Assembly: GCF_000226955.1 (NCBI RefSeq)
Contig: NZ_AGFU01000016.1
Location: 82,358-146,357 of the forward strand
From: Sphingomonas elodea ATCC 31461
GTDB taxonomy: Bacteria > Pseudomonadota > Alphaproteobacteria > Sphingomonadales > Sphingomonadaceae
Direction of reading: 5' to 3'
DNA length: 64,000 bases
Shown: positions 1 to 11,337 of the stretch, piece by piece
How positions within the stretch are numbered: the stretch's first letter is position 1
How the letters are laid out: every line of letters begins with the position of its first letter
Position numbers and translations under genes: made by a program
Notes under the pieces: model-generated
The model's database searches: none
What the model was told of the DNA's origin: nothing
The model's input: only the letters and a program-made list of their open reading frames with translations

Positions 1-47
1 TGCGTCGCAATGGAATTTTGTTACAAGGGAAACTGCCCAAACGGGCA

Positions 48-79
48 CCCCTCCTCCCCCGTTCTGCGGGGAAGGAGGG
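48..79 (-). terminator. Hairpin downstream of acs
   Basis: A GC-rich inverted repeat of about 13 bp with a short loop lies just past the acs stop codon. It could end acs transcription, but no clear T-run follows on the minus strand, so it is only a candidate terminator. Confidence 0.45.
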
Positions 80-85
80 TCACGA

Positions 86-2023
<1,938 letters not shown>

Positions 2024-2158
2024 CAAGACCCCTCCTGGTCGGCGGGCATCTAGGGGCGCAAGGGGTGGCTAGGCAAGGCACCTGCCTGCGCAAGATCGTT
2101 ACGGTACCCCATGTTTTTTTGGTGGATCGGCGAAACCGTATCAGCCATATAAAACGCT

Positions 2159-3640
2159 ATGGCACGACCTGCGATTGCTCTGTTGCTCGGTGCGGCGCTG
2201 CCGCTGGCAGCCTGCTCCACCGGTTCCGCCCGACCGCAGCAGAGCGCCGCGACGATCGAACTGCCCGATCGATTCTCGGTCGACCCGCAGGTAAAAGCGC
2301 GCGAGGACCTGTCCCGCTGGTGGGACAGATTCGACGATCCGATGCTGGGCCAGCTGATCGGCCAGGCGCAGTCCGCCAATCTGGACATCGCCCAGGCGGT
2401 GATCCGCCTGCGCCAGGCACGCGAATCGCTGATCCAGTCGCGGTCCGCGCTGCTGCCGACGGTGAGCGGCTCGGGCGGCTATTCGCGCAACGAACCGCTG
2501 CGCGGCGGCAGCACCACCACGCGCCTGCCCGACGGCACCATCGCCTCCTTCTCGCAGGGCGGCAGCAGCAACTTCTCGCTGGGCCTGGATGCGAGCTATC
2601 AGGTGGACCTGTTCGGCGGCGTCCGCGCCGGGGTGCGCAACGCGCGGGCCAGCTATGAATCCACGGTGTTCAACCGTGCGGCGGTGCTGCTCTCGGTCGA
2701 ATCCGAAACCGCGCGCAACTATGTGCTCGCCCGCCTGGCGCAGGCCCAGCTCGCCAATGCGCGCGAGAGCCTGGCCATCCAGGACGAGACCCTCAGCATC
2801 GCCCGGTGGCGCGTGCAGGCCGGCCTCGTATCCTCGCTCGATGCCGAGACCGCACGGTCGCAGCGCGCGCAGACCGCCGCGACCATCCCGCAGCTGGAAA
2901 GCAGCTATGCCGGCTATGTCGCGCGGCTCGGCGTGCTGACCGGGCAGGCACCGGGCGCACTGCGGACCCTGCTGGAGACACCAAAGCCGATCCCGCGCGG
3001 CCCGGCGAACGTCGACACCGGCATCCCCGCCGACGCGCTGCGCCAGCGGCCGGACGTGCGTGCCGCCGAACGCAGCCTTGCCGCCGCCGCCGCGCAGATC
3101 GGCGTGGCCCGCGCGCAGCTCTATCCCAGCCTGGCGCTCGGCGGCAGCATCAACATGGGCAGCAGCCGGATCGGCTCGCTGTTCGACATCATCACCGGCC
3201 GCGCCTTCGCCAACGTGGCGCAGACGCTGTTCGATTCCGGCCGGCTGCGCAGCCAGCTCCGCTCGGCCCGGGAGGGGGCCGACGGTGCCTTCTATGCCTA
3301 CAAGTCCAGCGTGCTGAAGGCGCTGGAAGAGATCGAAAACGCGATCGTCGCGCTGCAGGCCGCCCGCACCCGCGAGGCCGAGTTCCGCATCGCGCTGGAA
3401 GCCGCGACCAACCAGGCACTGCTCGCCCGATTCCAATATCGCTCGGGCCTGACCGACTTCACCACGCTCAACCAGTCCGAAAGCGCCCTGCTTTCGGCCA
3501 AGAACGGCCTTTCCCAGGCCGAATCCGAACAGGCGACCGCGCTGATCCAGCTCTATGTCGCGCTTGGTGGCGGCTGGGACGAAGCCGCGCCGATCCCGCC
3601 CCTTCCTCCAACGACAGGCAGCGCCACCGATGGCCAGTGA
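2159..3640 (+). CDS. NodT/TolC-type outer-membrane efflux lipoprotein
   Basis: Outer-membrane channel of a tripartite exporter. The N-terminus is a lipoprotein signal ending in a lipobox with Cys19 (LPLAAC). The body has the duplicated coiled-coil layout of the OEP family, with the repeated pattern 'LIxQAxxxNxDIxxAxxRxxxA' early and an 'RQRPDVRAAERSLAAA' segment at the start of the second half. At 493 residues it has the usual NodT length. It is the first gene of a four-gene operon and overlaps the next gene by 11 bases, so the channel is probably dedicated to the adaptor, ATPase and permease that follow. The substrate cannot be read from sequence. Confidence 0.9.
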   Translation: MARPAIALLLGAALPLAACSTGSARPQQSAATIELPDRFSVDPQVKAREDLSRWWDRFDDPMLGQLIGQAQSANLDIAQAVIRLRQARESLIQSRSALLPTVSGSGGYSRNEPLRGGSTTTRLPDGTIASFSQGGSSNFSLGLDASYQVDLFGGVRAGVRNARASYESTVFNRAAVLLSVESETARNYVLARLAQAQLANARESLAIQDETLSIARWRVQAGLVSSLDAETARSQRAQTAATIPQLESSYAGYVARLGVLTGQAPGALRTLLETPKPIPRGPANVDTGIPADALRQRPDVRAAERSLAAAAAQIGVARAQLYPSLALGGSINMGSSRIGSLFDIITGRAFANVAQTLFDSGRLRSQLRSAREGADGAFYAYKSSVLKALEEIENAIVALQAARTREAEFRIALEAATNQALLARFQYRSGLTDFTTLNQSESALLSAKNGLSQAESEQATALIQLYVALGGGWDEAAPIPPLPPTTGSATDGQ

Positions 3641-4952
3641 ACCTCAGGACCTCAACGCCTTTCTGGGCACGAAGCGGCGCCCCTGGTGGCGGCGGAACCT
3701 GCGCTGGATCGTCATCGCGCTGGTCGTGGTGGTGCTGGGCCTGCTCGTCTCGCGCTGCTTCGCGCCCAAGCCGCCGCCCAGCTACATCACCGTGCCGGCG
3801 GAGCAGGGTTCGCTCGCCGTTACCGTCTCCGCCACGGGGCGCCTTGCGCCGATCCGCCAGGTGACGGTGGGCTCGGAAATCTCCGGCCTGGTGCTGAAGG
3901 TGCTGGTCGACGTCAACGATCGGGTGACCGAAGGCCAGACGATCGCGATCATCGACCCTGCCCGGCTGGAGGACGCGATCACCCAGAGCCGCGCGACGCT
4001 TTCCGCCAACCAGGCGGCGGTGGCGCAGACCCGTGCGACGCTCGACGAGGCGACCGCGCAGCTCCGCCGCATGGAGGAAGTCAGCCGACTGTCCGGCGGC
4101 AAGGTGCCCGCCCAGACCGAGCTGGATACCGCCCGCGCCGCCGTGGCCCGCGCCCGCGCCAATCTGCGTTCGGCCGAGGCGAACGTCGTCTCCGCCCAGG
4201 CCTCGCTCTCCTCGAACCAGACGCAGCGCACCCGATCGATCATCCGCTCGCCGGTGAACGGCGTGGTGCTCGCCCGCCAGGTCGATGCCGGCCAGACCGT
4301 CGCCGCGCAGTTCAGCACGCCGAACATGTTCGTGATCGCGCAGGACCTGACGCACATGAAGCTGGAAGTGGCGATCGACGAGGCCGATGTCGGCGCGGTC
4401 AAGGTGGGCCTGCCGGCGAGCTTCACGGTGGACGCCTTCCCCGGCCGCACCTTCCCGGCGCAGATCACCCGCGTCGACCTCGGCTCGAACCTGACGGCAT
4501 CGACCGCCTCGACCAGCGCATCGACCAGCACCACCACCGCCAACCAGGTCGTCTCCTATGCCGCGATCCTGTCGGTCGCCAACCCGGACATGACGCTGCG
4601 CCCGGGCATGACCGCAACCGCGACGATCGGCGTCGAAAAGCTGGAGAATGCGCTGCTGATCCCCAACGGCGCGCTGCGCTTCACCCCGGACCAGGCCGGC
4701 GCCAAGTCGGGCGGCGGCATCCAGTTCGGGCCGCGCCGGCAGGACCAGCAAAAGGCGATCGGCCGCGGCAGCAAGCAGACGGTGTACATCGTCGGCAAGG
4801 ACGGGAAGCCGCAGAAGGTGGAGGTCGTCACCGGCCCCAGCGACGGCAGCCGTACCGCCGTGACCAGCGCCCAGCTCAAGCCCGGCATGAAGGTGATCGT
4901 CGGCGTGCAGGCCGAAGGCGCGGCCACGCCCGCCAAGGCCGGCCAGAACTGA
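3630..4952 (+). CDS. MacA-like periplasmic adaptor (HlyD family)
   Basis: Membrane-fusion protein linking the inner-membrane ABC transporter to the outer-membrane channel. One transmembrane anchor lies at about residues 22-42, followed by a split lipoyl domain (GSEISGLVLKVLVDVNDRV and GVVLARQVDAGQTV halves), an alanine/arginine-rich coiled-coil hairpin between them, and beta-barrel and membrane-proximal domains to residue 440. The ATG at 3630 is preferred over an upstream in-frame start because it gives a clean membrane anchor and the normal overlap with the preceding gene. A serine/threonine-rich stretch near residue 290 is a linker insertion. Substrate unknown; macrolide export by analogy with MacA is not demonstrated. 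Confidence 0.9.
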   Translation: MASEPQDLNAFLGTKRRPWWRRNLRWIVIALVVVVLGLLVSRCFAPKPPPSYITVPAEQGSLAVTVSATGRLAPIRQVTVGSEISGLVLKVLVDVNDRVTEGQTIAIIDPARLEDAITQSRATLSANQAAVAQTRATLDEATAQLRRMEEVSRLSGGKVPAQTELDTARAAVARARANLRSAEANVVSAQASLSSNQTQRTRSIIRSPVNGVVLARQVDAGQTVAAQFSTPNMFVIAQDLTHMKLEVAIDEADVGAVKVGLPASFTVDAFPGRTFPAQITRVDLGSNLTASTASTSASTSTTTANQVVSYAAILSVANPDMTLRPGMTATATIGVEKLENALLIPNGALRFTPDQAGAKSGGGIQFGPRRQDQQKAIGRGSKQTVYIVGKDGKPQKVEVVTGPSDGSRTAVTSAQLKPGMKVIVGVQAEGAATPAKAGQN

Positions 4953-4953
4953 C

Positions 4954-5658
<705 letters not shown>

Positions 5659-5662
5659 GCCG

Positions 5663-6862
5663 ATGCTGTTCACCACCCTCCTCCTGTCGCTCCGCGAAAT
5701 CCGCCGGCACCTGCTGCGCTCGTTCCTGACGACGCTGGGCATCATCATCGGCGTCGCCGCGGTCATCACCATGGTGACGCTGGGCAACGGCGTCTCCGCC
5801 TCGGTACAGGCGTCGATCAGCTCGCTCGGCAACAACACGCTCACCGTGTTTCCCAGCGGCGGGCGGCGCGGCGGCGGCAATGCGCCGCCCAGCTTCGACA
5901 ATGCCGACGTGCTGGCGATCCGCCAGCAGGTGAGCGGCGTCAGCGCGGTGGCACCCCAGGCCTCGTCCTCGGCGCTGGCGGTGCGCAACGCGCAGAACTG
6001 GAACGCCTCGGTCACCGGAACCAGCAACGACTATTTCGACGCGCAGAACCTGGAACTTGCCGGCGGCCGCCGCTTCACCGATGCCGAGCTGAGCGCCGGC
6101 AAATCGGTCTGCGTGATCGGCGACACGATCCGCGCCAACCTGTTCGCCGACGAGGATCCGGTGGGCGAGCGCTTCCGCCTCGGCACGGTCAGCTGCGAAG
6201 TGATCGGCGTGCTGAAGAAGCGCGACAACGCCGGGTTCAGCGATCCCAATTCCACCGTCGTGCTGCCGCTCAAGACGGTGCAGCGCCGCTTCGTCGGCAA
6301 CCAGAACGTGCTGGCGATCCAGGTGGCGGTGGCCCCCGGGTACGACACCTCGGTCGTCAAGCAGTCGCTGACCGGCCTGCTGCGCGAACGCCGCCACCTG
6401 AGCCCCGGCCAGCCCGACAATTTCGACATTTTCGACAGCGCCGAATTCGCCTCGACGGTTCAGAATCAGACGAAGCAGCTGACCCTGTTCGTCGCCGCCA
6501 TCGCTGCCGTCAGCCTGCTGGTCGGGGGCATCGGCATCATGAATATCATGCTGGTCTCGGTAACCGAGCGCACCCGCGAAATCGGCATCCGCCTCGCCAT
6601 CGGCGCGCTGGGCAAGGAAGTGCTGATGCAGTTCCTGGTCGAGGCGGTGGCGCTGTCGTGCCTGGGCGGCATGATCGGGATGGTGCTCGCCTTCTTCGCC
6701 TCCTGGGGCCTGGCGACGCTCGCCACCCTGCCGTTCCAGTTCGACCTGTCGATTAACCTGATCAGCTTCGGCATCTCGGCGCTGATCGGGATCGTGTTCG
6801 GCTTTTTCCCGGCCCGGCGCGCCGCCGCGCTCAATCCGATCGACGCCTTGCGGCACGAATAG
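5663..6862 (+). CDS. MacB-like ABC transporter permease
   Basis: Inner-membrane permease of the exporter (FtsX/MacB superfamily). The 399-residue chain has one N-terminal transmembrane helix after the LREIRRHLLRSFLT segment, a large periplasmic MacB-type domain (about residues 45-270), and three C-terminal helices including the conserved 'VGGIGIMNIMLVSVTERTREIG' region. It lacks its own ATPase, which is encoded just upstream. Its last 32 bases overlap the 3' end of the convergent nucleotidyltransferase gene, so the two transcripts have complementary tails. Confidence 0.92.
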   Translation: MLFTTLLLSLREIRRHLLRSFLTTLGIIIGVAAVITMVTLGNGVSASVQASISSLGNNTLTVFPSGGRRGGGNAPPSFDNADVLAIRQQVSGVSAVAPQASSSALAVRNAQNWNASVTGTSNDYFDAQNLELAGGRRFTDAELSAGKSVCVIGDTIRANLFADEDPVGERFRLGTVSCEVIGVLKKRDNAGFSDPNSTVVLPLKTVQRRFVGNQNVLAIQVAVAPGYDTSVVKQSLTGLLRERRHLSPGQPDNFDIFDSAEFASTVQNQTKQLTLFVAAIAAVSLLVGGIGIMNIMLVSVTERTREIGIRLAIGALGKEVLMQFLVEAVALSCLGGMIGMVLAFFASWGLATLATLPFQFDLSINLISFGISALIGIVFGFFPARRAAALNPIDALRHE

Positions 6863-7445
6863 CCGCGGCCGCCTCGCGCGCGCGCAGGGCCTCCAGGTCC
6901 TCGCGCGTGTCGATGTCGACCAATTCCTCGGGCCGGGTGATGATATGGTGGCCGCGCAGGATCAGCGTGCGCGCGCCGGCATCGCCGTCCAGCCCGCGCA
7001 GCGCCGCGAAATGGTCGCGGCCGATCAGCGCCGGCGGCATCGGCTGCACCCCGTCGCTGGAGGCGACCAGCGTCGCGCCGTTGTTCGAGGCATCGAACAG
7101 CCGGTAGCAATGCGCCACGGTCACGCGCGGCATGTCGGCCAGCGCGATCAGCACCGCCTCGGCGCCGGCCGCCTCCGCCGCCTCCACGCCGTGGCGGACC
7201 GACCGGGCCTGGCCGAGCGCCGGATCGGGGTTCTCCACCACCTGGAACCCGCGCGCGGCGAAATCCAGCGCGGTGTCCGACACCACGGCGACCCGCGCGA
7301 GGAACGGCATCTTCTCCAGCGCCGTCACCACATGGAAGGCGAGCGGCTGGCCGAGATAGTCCTCGGTCAGCTTGTCGCCATCGGCGAACCGCTCGGAGCG
7401 GCCCGCGGCGAGCAGGACGAGCGCGGTCTTTTCAGGCGTGAGCAT
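6831..7445 (-). CDS. MobA-like nucleotidyltransferase (probable molybdenum-cofactor cytidylyltransferase)
   Basis: GT-A fold NTP transferase of 204 residues. The N-terminal LLAAGRSERFADGDKL is the nucleotide-binding loop of the MobA/MocA group, and LIALADMPRV carries the metal-binding Asp. Pairing with the XdhC gene, which it overlaps by 14 bases, suggests MocA-type synthesis of molybdopterin cytosine dinucleotide for a xanthine-dehydrogenase-family enzyme. No such enzyme is in the window. Assignment as MocA rather than MobA rests on this context. Confidence 0.8.
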   Translation of the reverse strand: MLTPEKTALVLLAAGRSERFADGDKLTEDYLGQPLAFHVVTALEKMPFLARVAVVSDTALDFAARGFQVVENPDPALGQARSVRHGVEAAEAAGAEAVLIALADMPRVTVAHCYRLFDASNNGATLVASSDGVQPMPPALIGRDHFAALRGLDGDAGARTLILRGHHIITRPEELVDIDTREDLEALRAREAAAAIRAARRRSD

Positions 7446-8361
7446 GGAAGGTCTTCACCATGGCGGCGGCGATGGACAGGGCGATCTCCGACGGACCGAT
7501 CGCACCGATCGAAAGCCCCGCCGGTCCTTCGATCCGCGCGAGATCCGAAGGCGAGACGCCCGCGGCGCTCAGTCGTTCCAGCCGCGCTGAATGGCTGCGC
7601 CGCGACCCGAGTGCGGCGACATAGCCCGACGGATGGGCAAGCGCGGCGATCAGCGCCGCATCGTCGATCTTGGGATCATGGCTGAGCGTCACCACCGCCG
7701 TTGCCTGGTCGGGCCGCAGGGCGGTAACCGCCTCGTCCGGCCAGCGGTCGTCGAGGGCGACACCGGGGAAGCGCTCCTCGGTGAGGAACCGGCCGCGGGG
7801 ATCGATCACCGTCGTCGCGATGCCCAGCTCGCGGGCCAGCCCGGCGAGCGCCTGCGCGATCTGCACCGCGCCGACGATCAGCAGCCGTCGCGGCGGATCG
7901 TAGCGGTTGACGAAGCCACCGCCGCCGATCGTGCTCTGCCCGGTGGCGAGGTCGGTCCCCACCTCCAGCGGCCGCCCTTCGGCGCGCGCCGCACGGATCG
8001 CGTCGAACAGCACGGGCGGAAAGCCGTTCGCCGCCACCGGCTGCACCAGCACCGCGATCTGCCCGCCGCAGGGCAGCCCCACTTCCCAGGCGGCCGCATC
8101 GGCGACGCCATAGTCCTTCACCACCGCAGGCGCGCCGGCGATCACCTCGGCGGCGGTCTGCAGGATGTCGGTTTCGACGCAGCCGCCGGAGACCGAACCC
8201 TCGAACCGCCCGTCCTCATGCACCAGCAGATGGCTGCCGCGGGGGCGCGGGGCGGAACCCCAGGTCGTCACCACCGTCGCCAGCGCCATCCTCGCACCGC
8301 GCCAGGCCTCGGCCGCTGCCAGCACGCTGTCGTTGTCGGCCACTTGTCTCGCTCCCGTCAC
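7432..8361 (-). CDS. XdhC/CoxI family molybdenum-hydroxylase maturation factor
   Basis: Predicted to help insert sulfurated molybdenum cofactor into xanthine-dehydrogenase-family enzymes. The 309-residue protein has the N-terminal XdhC domain with 'VTTWGSAPRPRGSHLLV' and the conserved GSVSGGCVE motif, then a C-terminal Rossmann-like domain with 'RLLIVGAVQIAQAL' and 'SRRSHSARLERL'. It is the first gene of a two-gene unit with the nucleotidyltransferase. The target enzyme is not in the window. Confidence 0.88.
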   Translation of the reverse strand: MTGARQVADNDSVLAAAEAWRGARMALATVVTTWGSAPRPRGSHLLVHEDGRFEGSVSGGCVETDILQTAAEVIAGAPAVVKDYGVADAAAWEVGLPCGGQIAVLVQPVAANGFPPVLFDAIRAARAEGRPLEVGTDLATGQSTIGGGGFVNRYDPPRRLLIVGAVQIAQALAGLARELGIATTVIDPRGRFLTEERFPGVALDDRWPDEAVTALRPDQATAVVTLSHDPKIDDAALIAALAHPSGYVAALGSRRSHSARLERLSAAGVSPSDLARIEGPAGLSIGAIGPSEIALSIAAAMVKTFHAHA

Positions 8362-8397
8362 ATCCGCTGCCTAACCGCCTAGACGAAGGAGAGTTTC

Positions 8398-9468
8398 GTG
8401 ACGAGATGGATGCTTCTGGCGGCGGCCCTGCTGGCGCCCGCTTTCGCTTTCGGACAAGATCATCCCATGCAGAAGCCCATGCCCCGGATCGTCGTGATCG
8501 GCCATCGCGGCGCCAGCGGCGAGCGGCCCGAGCACACGCTGCTCTCCTACCAGCGCGCGATCGACCAGGGCGCCGATTTCATCGAGCCCGATCTGGTGCC
8601 CACCAAGGACGGCGAACTGGTCGCCCGCCACGAAAACAACATCACCGACACGACCGACGTGGCGGCGCATCCCGAATTCGCCACCCGCAAGACCACCAAG
8701 ACGATCGACGGCCAGACGATCACCGGCTGGTTCACCGAGGATTTCACCCTCGCCGAGCTGAAGACGCTGCGCGCCAAGGAGCGGCTGCCCAAGCTGCGCC
8801 CCGGCAACACCGCCTTTGACGGCCAGGCCTCCATCCCGACGCTGGACGAGATCATCGCGCTGGCGAAGCGGGAATCGGCCCGTCTGCATCGCACGATCGG
8901 CATCTATCCCGAGACCAAGCACCCGAGCTATTTCGCCTCGATCGGCCTGCCGCTCGAGGCACGGCTGGTCGCCAGGCTCAAGGCCGCGGGCTGGGACCGC
9001 GCCGACGCGCCGGTGTTCATCCAGTCGTTCGAGGTCAATAACCTCAAGCAGCTTCACACCATGACCAAGGTGCCGCTGATCCAGCTGATGGCCGGCAGCG
9101 AGGGCCCGGCGGATCATGCGGTTGCCAGCTACAAGGCGATGGCGACGCCCGAGGGGCTGAAGACCGTGGCGACGTATGCCGCCGGCATCGGGCCAGAGCT
9201 TACCCAGATCCTTGCCGCCGACGGTACGCCCTCGACGCTGGTCGCCGATGCCCATGCGGCGGGGCTGAAGCTCCACCCCTGGACCTTCCGCGCGGAGAAC
9301 TATTTCCTGATGCCGGCCTATCGCGACGGCACCGATCCGGCGACGCACGGGCGGCTGGCGGGAGAGATCACCGCGTTTCTCAAGGCAGGGATCGACGGCT
9401 TCTTTACCGATTTCCCTTCCATCGGCGTGCCGGCTCGGGATAGCTTCCTGCAGACCAACGGCAAGTAA
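8398..9468 (+). CDS. glpQ: Periplasmic glycerophosphodiester phosphodiesterase
   Basis: Hydrolyses glycerophosphodiesters to glycerol-3-phosphate and an alcohol. An N-terminal signal peptide (about 19 residues, ending AFAFGQ) sends it to the periplasm. Catalytic motifs of the GDPD family are present: GHRGASGERPEHT, then EPDLVPTKDG and the RHE triad residue, and later YPETKHP. At 356 residues it matches GlpQ rather than the shorter cytosolic UgpQ. The GTG start at 8398 follows AAGGAG at a good distance. Stand-alone, with a small lipoprotein gene 9 bases downstream. Confidence 0.92.
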   Translation: MTRWMLLAAALLAPAFAFGQDHPMQKPMPRIVVIGHRGASGERPEHTLLSYQRAIDQGADFIEPDLVPTKDGELVARHENNITDTTDVAAHPEFATRKTTKTIDGQTITGWFTEDFTLAELKTLRAKERLPKLRPGNTAFDGQASIPTLDEIIALAKRESARLHRTIGIYPETKHPSYFASIGLPLEARLVARLKAAGWDRADAPVFIQSFEVNNLKQLHTMTKVPLIQLMAGSEGPADHAVASYKAMATPEGLKTVATYAAGIGPELTQILAADGTPSTLVADAHAAGLKLHPWTFRAENYFLMPAYRDGTDPATHGRLAGEITAFLKAGIDGFFTDFPSIGVPARDSFLQTNGK

Positions 9469-9477
9469 GGACCTTCC

Positions 9478-9735
9478 ATGCGCATCCTCCCCGCCCTACT
9501 GATGCTGCCGCTGCTGGCGGGTGGCTGCGTGGTGAAGACGGCCGCCAATATCGTGACGCTGCCGGTCAAGGCCGGCGCCCAGGCTGCCGATTGGGCCACC
9601 ACCAGCCAGGACGAGTCCGACCGCAACTACGGCCGCAAGATGCGCGAGAAAGAAGAGCGCGAAGGCCGCGAGCGCCGCAAGCGCGACAAGGAATGCCGCG
9701 AGCATCCCGAGCGCTGCCAGTCTCAGCAGCCATAA
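9478..9735 (+). CDS. Small basic lipoprotein, unknown function
   Basis: An 85-residue protein with a lipoprotein signal (LLAGGC, Cys17), a short hydrophobic middle and a strongly charged C-terminal half of Glu/Arg/Lys repeats, probably an alpha-helix reaching into the periplasm. It follows the phosphodiesterase gene by 9 bases with an RBS-like AAGGA, so the two may be co-transcribed. No family function recognised. Confidence 0.75.
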   Translation: MRILPALLMLPLLAGGCVVKTAANIVTLPVKAGAQAADWATTSQDESDRNYGRKMREKEEREGRERRKRDKECREHPERCQSQQP

Positions 9736-9764
9736 GCAGAGGGTCAGCGCGCGCGTACCGGCGC

Positions 9765-10385
9765 TCAGCCGGCGAGTACGCCCAACGTCTTCAGCTCCGC
9801 GCGAAAGGCTTCGGCCCCTGTGAACACCACACCGTGGATGCCCTGCGCGCGCGCCGCTTCCACATTGGCGGGCAGATCGTCGACGAACACCGCCTCCGGC
9901 CCGTTGAGGCCGAATCGCTCCAGCGCAAGCGTGTAGATGGCGGGATCGGGTTTGGTCAGCTTCTCGTCACCCGAGACGACGATGTCCTGAAAGCGACCGA
10001 ACAGCCACTCCACCTGCGGCATCCAGTCGCGCCAGAACTCGCCCGAAAAATTGGTGATCGCGTACAGCGGCACGCCCGCCGAATCGAGCTCGTCGATCAG
10101 CGCGATCATGTCCGGGAAGGCGGGCCCCAGCTGCTCGGCAAAGCGCGGCCCCCAGAGCGCGATCTTGTCCGCATGCTCGGGGTACAGGGCGCTCAGCTCC
10201 GCCGAGGTCTCGGCGAAGGGGCGGCCAGCGTCGTGCTGGAAATGCCATTCCTTGGTGGCGACCTTCGACAGAAACGCATCGAGCGCCTGCTCGTCATCGA
10301 ACAGGCGCTCGTATACGAGTCGCGGTTCCCAAGGGAAAAGAACGTTGCCGACGTCGAAGATGACGGCGCGCGGCGCGGTTCCCAC
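9765..10385 (-). CDS. HAD-superfamily hydrolase (YihX-like phosphatase)
   Basis: Haloacid-dehalogenase-type phosphatase of 206 residues. Motif I is VIFDVGNVLF with the nucleophile Asp and a Gly-Asn pair typical of the YihX/epoxide-hydrolase-like subgroup; motif II is the ITN segment, motif III K in EKLTKPDP, and motif IV VFVDDLPANVEAA. It uses a GTG start. The substrate is probably a sugar phosphate but cannot be fixed by sequence. It precedes the small rpmJ gene on the opposite side of an 8-base gap on the same strand. Confidence 0.85.
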   Translation of the reverse strand: MGTAPRAVIFDVGNVLFPWEPRLVYERLFDDEQALDAFLSKVATKEWHFQHDAGRPFAETSAELSALYPEHADKIALWGPRFAEQLGPAFPDMIALIDELDSAGVPLYAITNFSGEFWRDWMPQVEWLFGRFQDIVVSGDEKLTKPDPAIYTLALERFGLNGPEAVFVDDLPANVEAARAQGIHGVVFTGAEAFRAELKTLGVLAG

Positions 10386-10393
10386 GTGGGCGA

Positions 10394-10519
10394 TCAGCCC
10401 TGGCGTGCCTTGAAACGCTTCTGCGTCTTGTTGATCACGTAGATCCGGCCACGGCGGCGGATCACGCGGTTGTCGCGGTGCCGCCCCTTGAGCGACTTCA
10501 ATGAATTCACGATCTTCAT
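10394..10519 (-). CDS. rpmJ: Ribosomal protein L36, zinc-independent (YkgO-type)
   Basis: A 41-residue L36 paralogue of the large ribosomal subunit. The sequence starts [14 protein letters not shown], continues through [14 protein letters not shown] and ends RFKARQG. It lacks the Cys/His zinc ligands of classical L36, so it is the 'C-minus' form, which in other bacteria lets the ribosome work under zinc shortage. In many alphaproteobacteria this is the only L36, so it may not be zinc-regulated here. The internal ATG is the correct start; longer readings upstream have no homology. Confidence 0.93.
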   Translation of the reverse strand: MKIVNSLKSLKGRHRDNRVIRRRGRIYVINKTQKRFKARQG

Positions 10520-10725
10520 GACCGATTCGCTTCTCAAATTATCTGGAATGCCGGAAAGAGCGGCTCGCCTATAAGCGCGAGGGCAGGAAGTCAAGGCCGG
10601 TGCGCAGATGCGGCCGATCGTCGCGTTCGGGCGTTTCAGCGGCACGGGGCGCCGCCAAATCCGCTCGACCAGGTGCGGGTCCGCAGGATACAGCCATTGC
10701 GCCCACGAAACAGGAGTGCGTGTTC

Positions 10726-11337
10726 GTGAATCAGTATCTGCGTCTTGCCCTGCTTGCCACCCTGCCCGCGCTCGCCGCCGGCTGCACCACCACCGGCGCC
10801 CGCACGCCGGTAGACGTCACGCGCTACCATCTGGGTCAGCCGCTCGAGCGCACCACCGTCAGCGTCGTGCCGATGAGCGGGATGATCGACGCGACGCCGG
10901 AGTTTCGCGCCTATGCCGATGCGGTGCAGGCCGAACTGAACAAGCTCGGCTATGTCCCCGCCACCAGCGAGCGACCGGCCGGCTATATCGCCTCGGTCTC
11001 GTTCACCCGCGCGTCGCGCGGCACGGTGCAGGATCGGCCGCCCGTATCGGTGGGGCTGGGCGGCGGCAGCTTTGGCGGCGGCCGGGGCGGCGGATTCGGC
11101 CTGGGCGGGGGACTTTCGTTCGGCATCGGCAAGCGCAAGACCAACGAGATCCTCGTCTCGCAGCTCTGGGTGCAGCTGCGCCGCCGCGCCGGCGAGAGCG
11201 TGATCTGGGAAGGTCGCGCCGAGACGACGGGCGTGGGCATCAAGGACAACCAGCCCGCCGCCACCGCCCAGCGCCTGGCGGCTGCGCTGTTCAAGGACTT
11301 CCCCGGCGAGTCCGGCATCACTACGACGGTGAAATGA
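10726..11337 (+). CDS. DUF4136-like lipoprotein
   Basis: A 203-residue predicted lipoprotein with lipobox LAAGC. The early part follows the DUF4136 plan (paired hydrophobic strands, AxLNKLGY, '[12 protein letters not shown]'), a glycine-rich loop at about residues 105-130 follows, and the C-terminus has VIWEGRAE and a final FKDFPG. The GTG at 10726 is preferred because GGAG lies 9 bases upstream. It overlaps the next gene by 4 bases (ATGA), so the lipoprotein, peptidase and acetyltransferase genes form an operon. Function unknown. Confidence 0.78.
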   Translation: MNQYLRLALLATLPALAAGCTTTGARTPVDVTRYHLGQPLERTTVSVVPMSGMIDATPEFRAYADAVQAELNKLGYVPATSERPAGYIASVSFTRASRGTVQDRPPVSVGLGGGSFGGGRGGGFGLGGGLSFGIGKRKTNEILVSQLWVQLRRRAGESVIWEGRAETTGVGIKDNQPAATAQRLAAALFKDFPGESGITTTVK

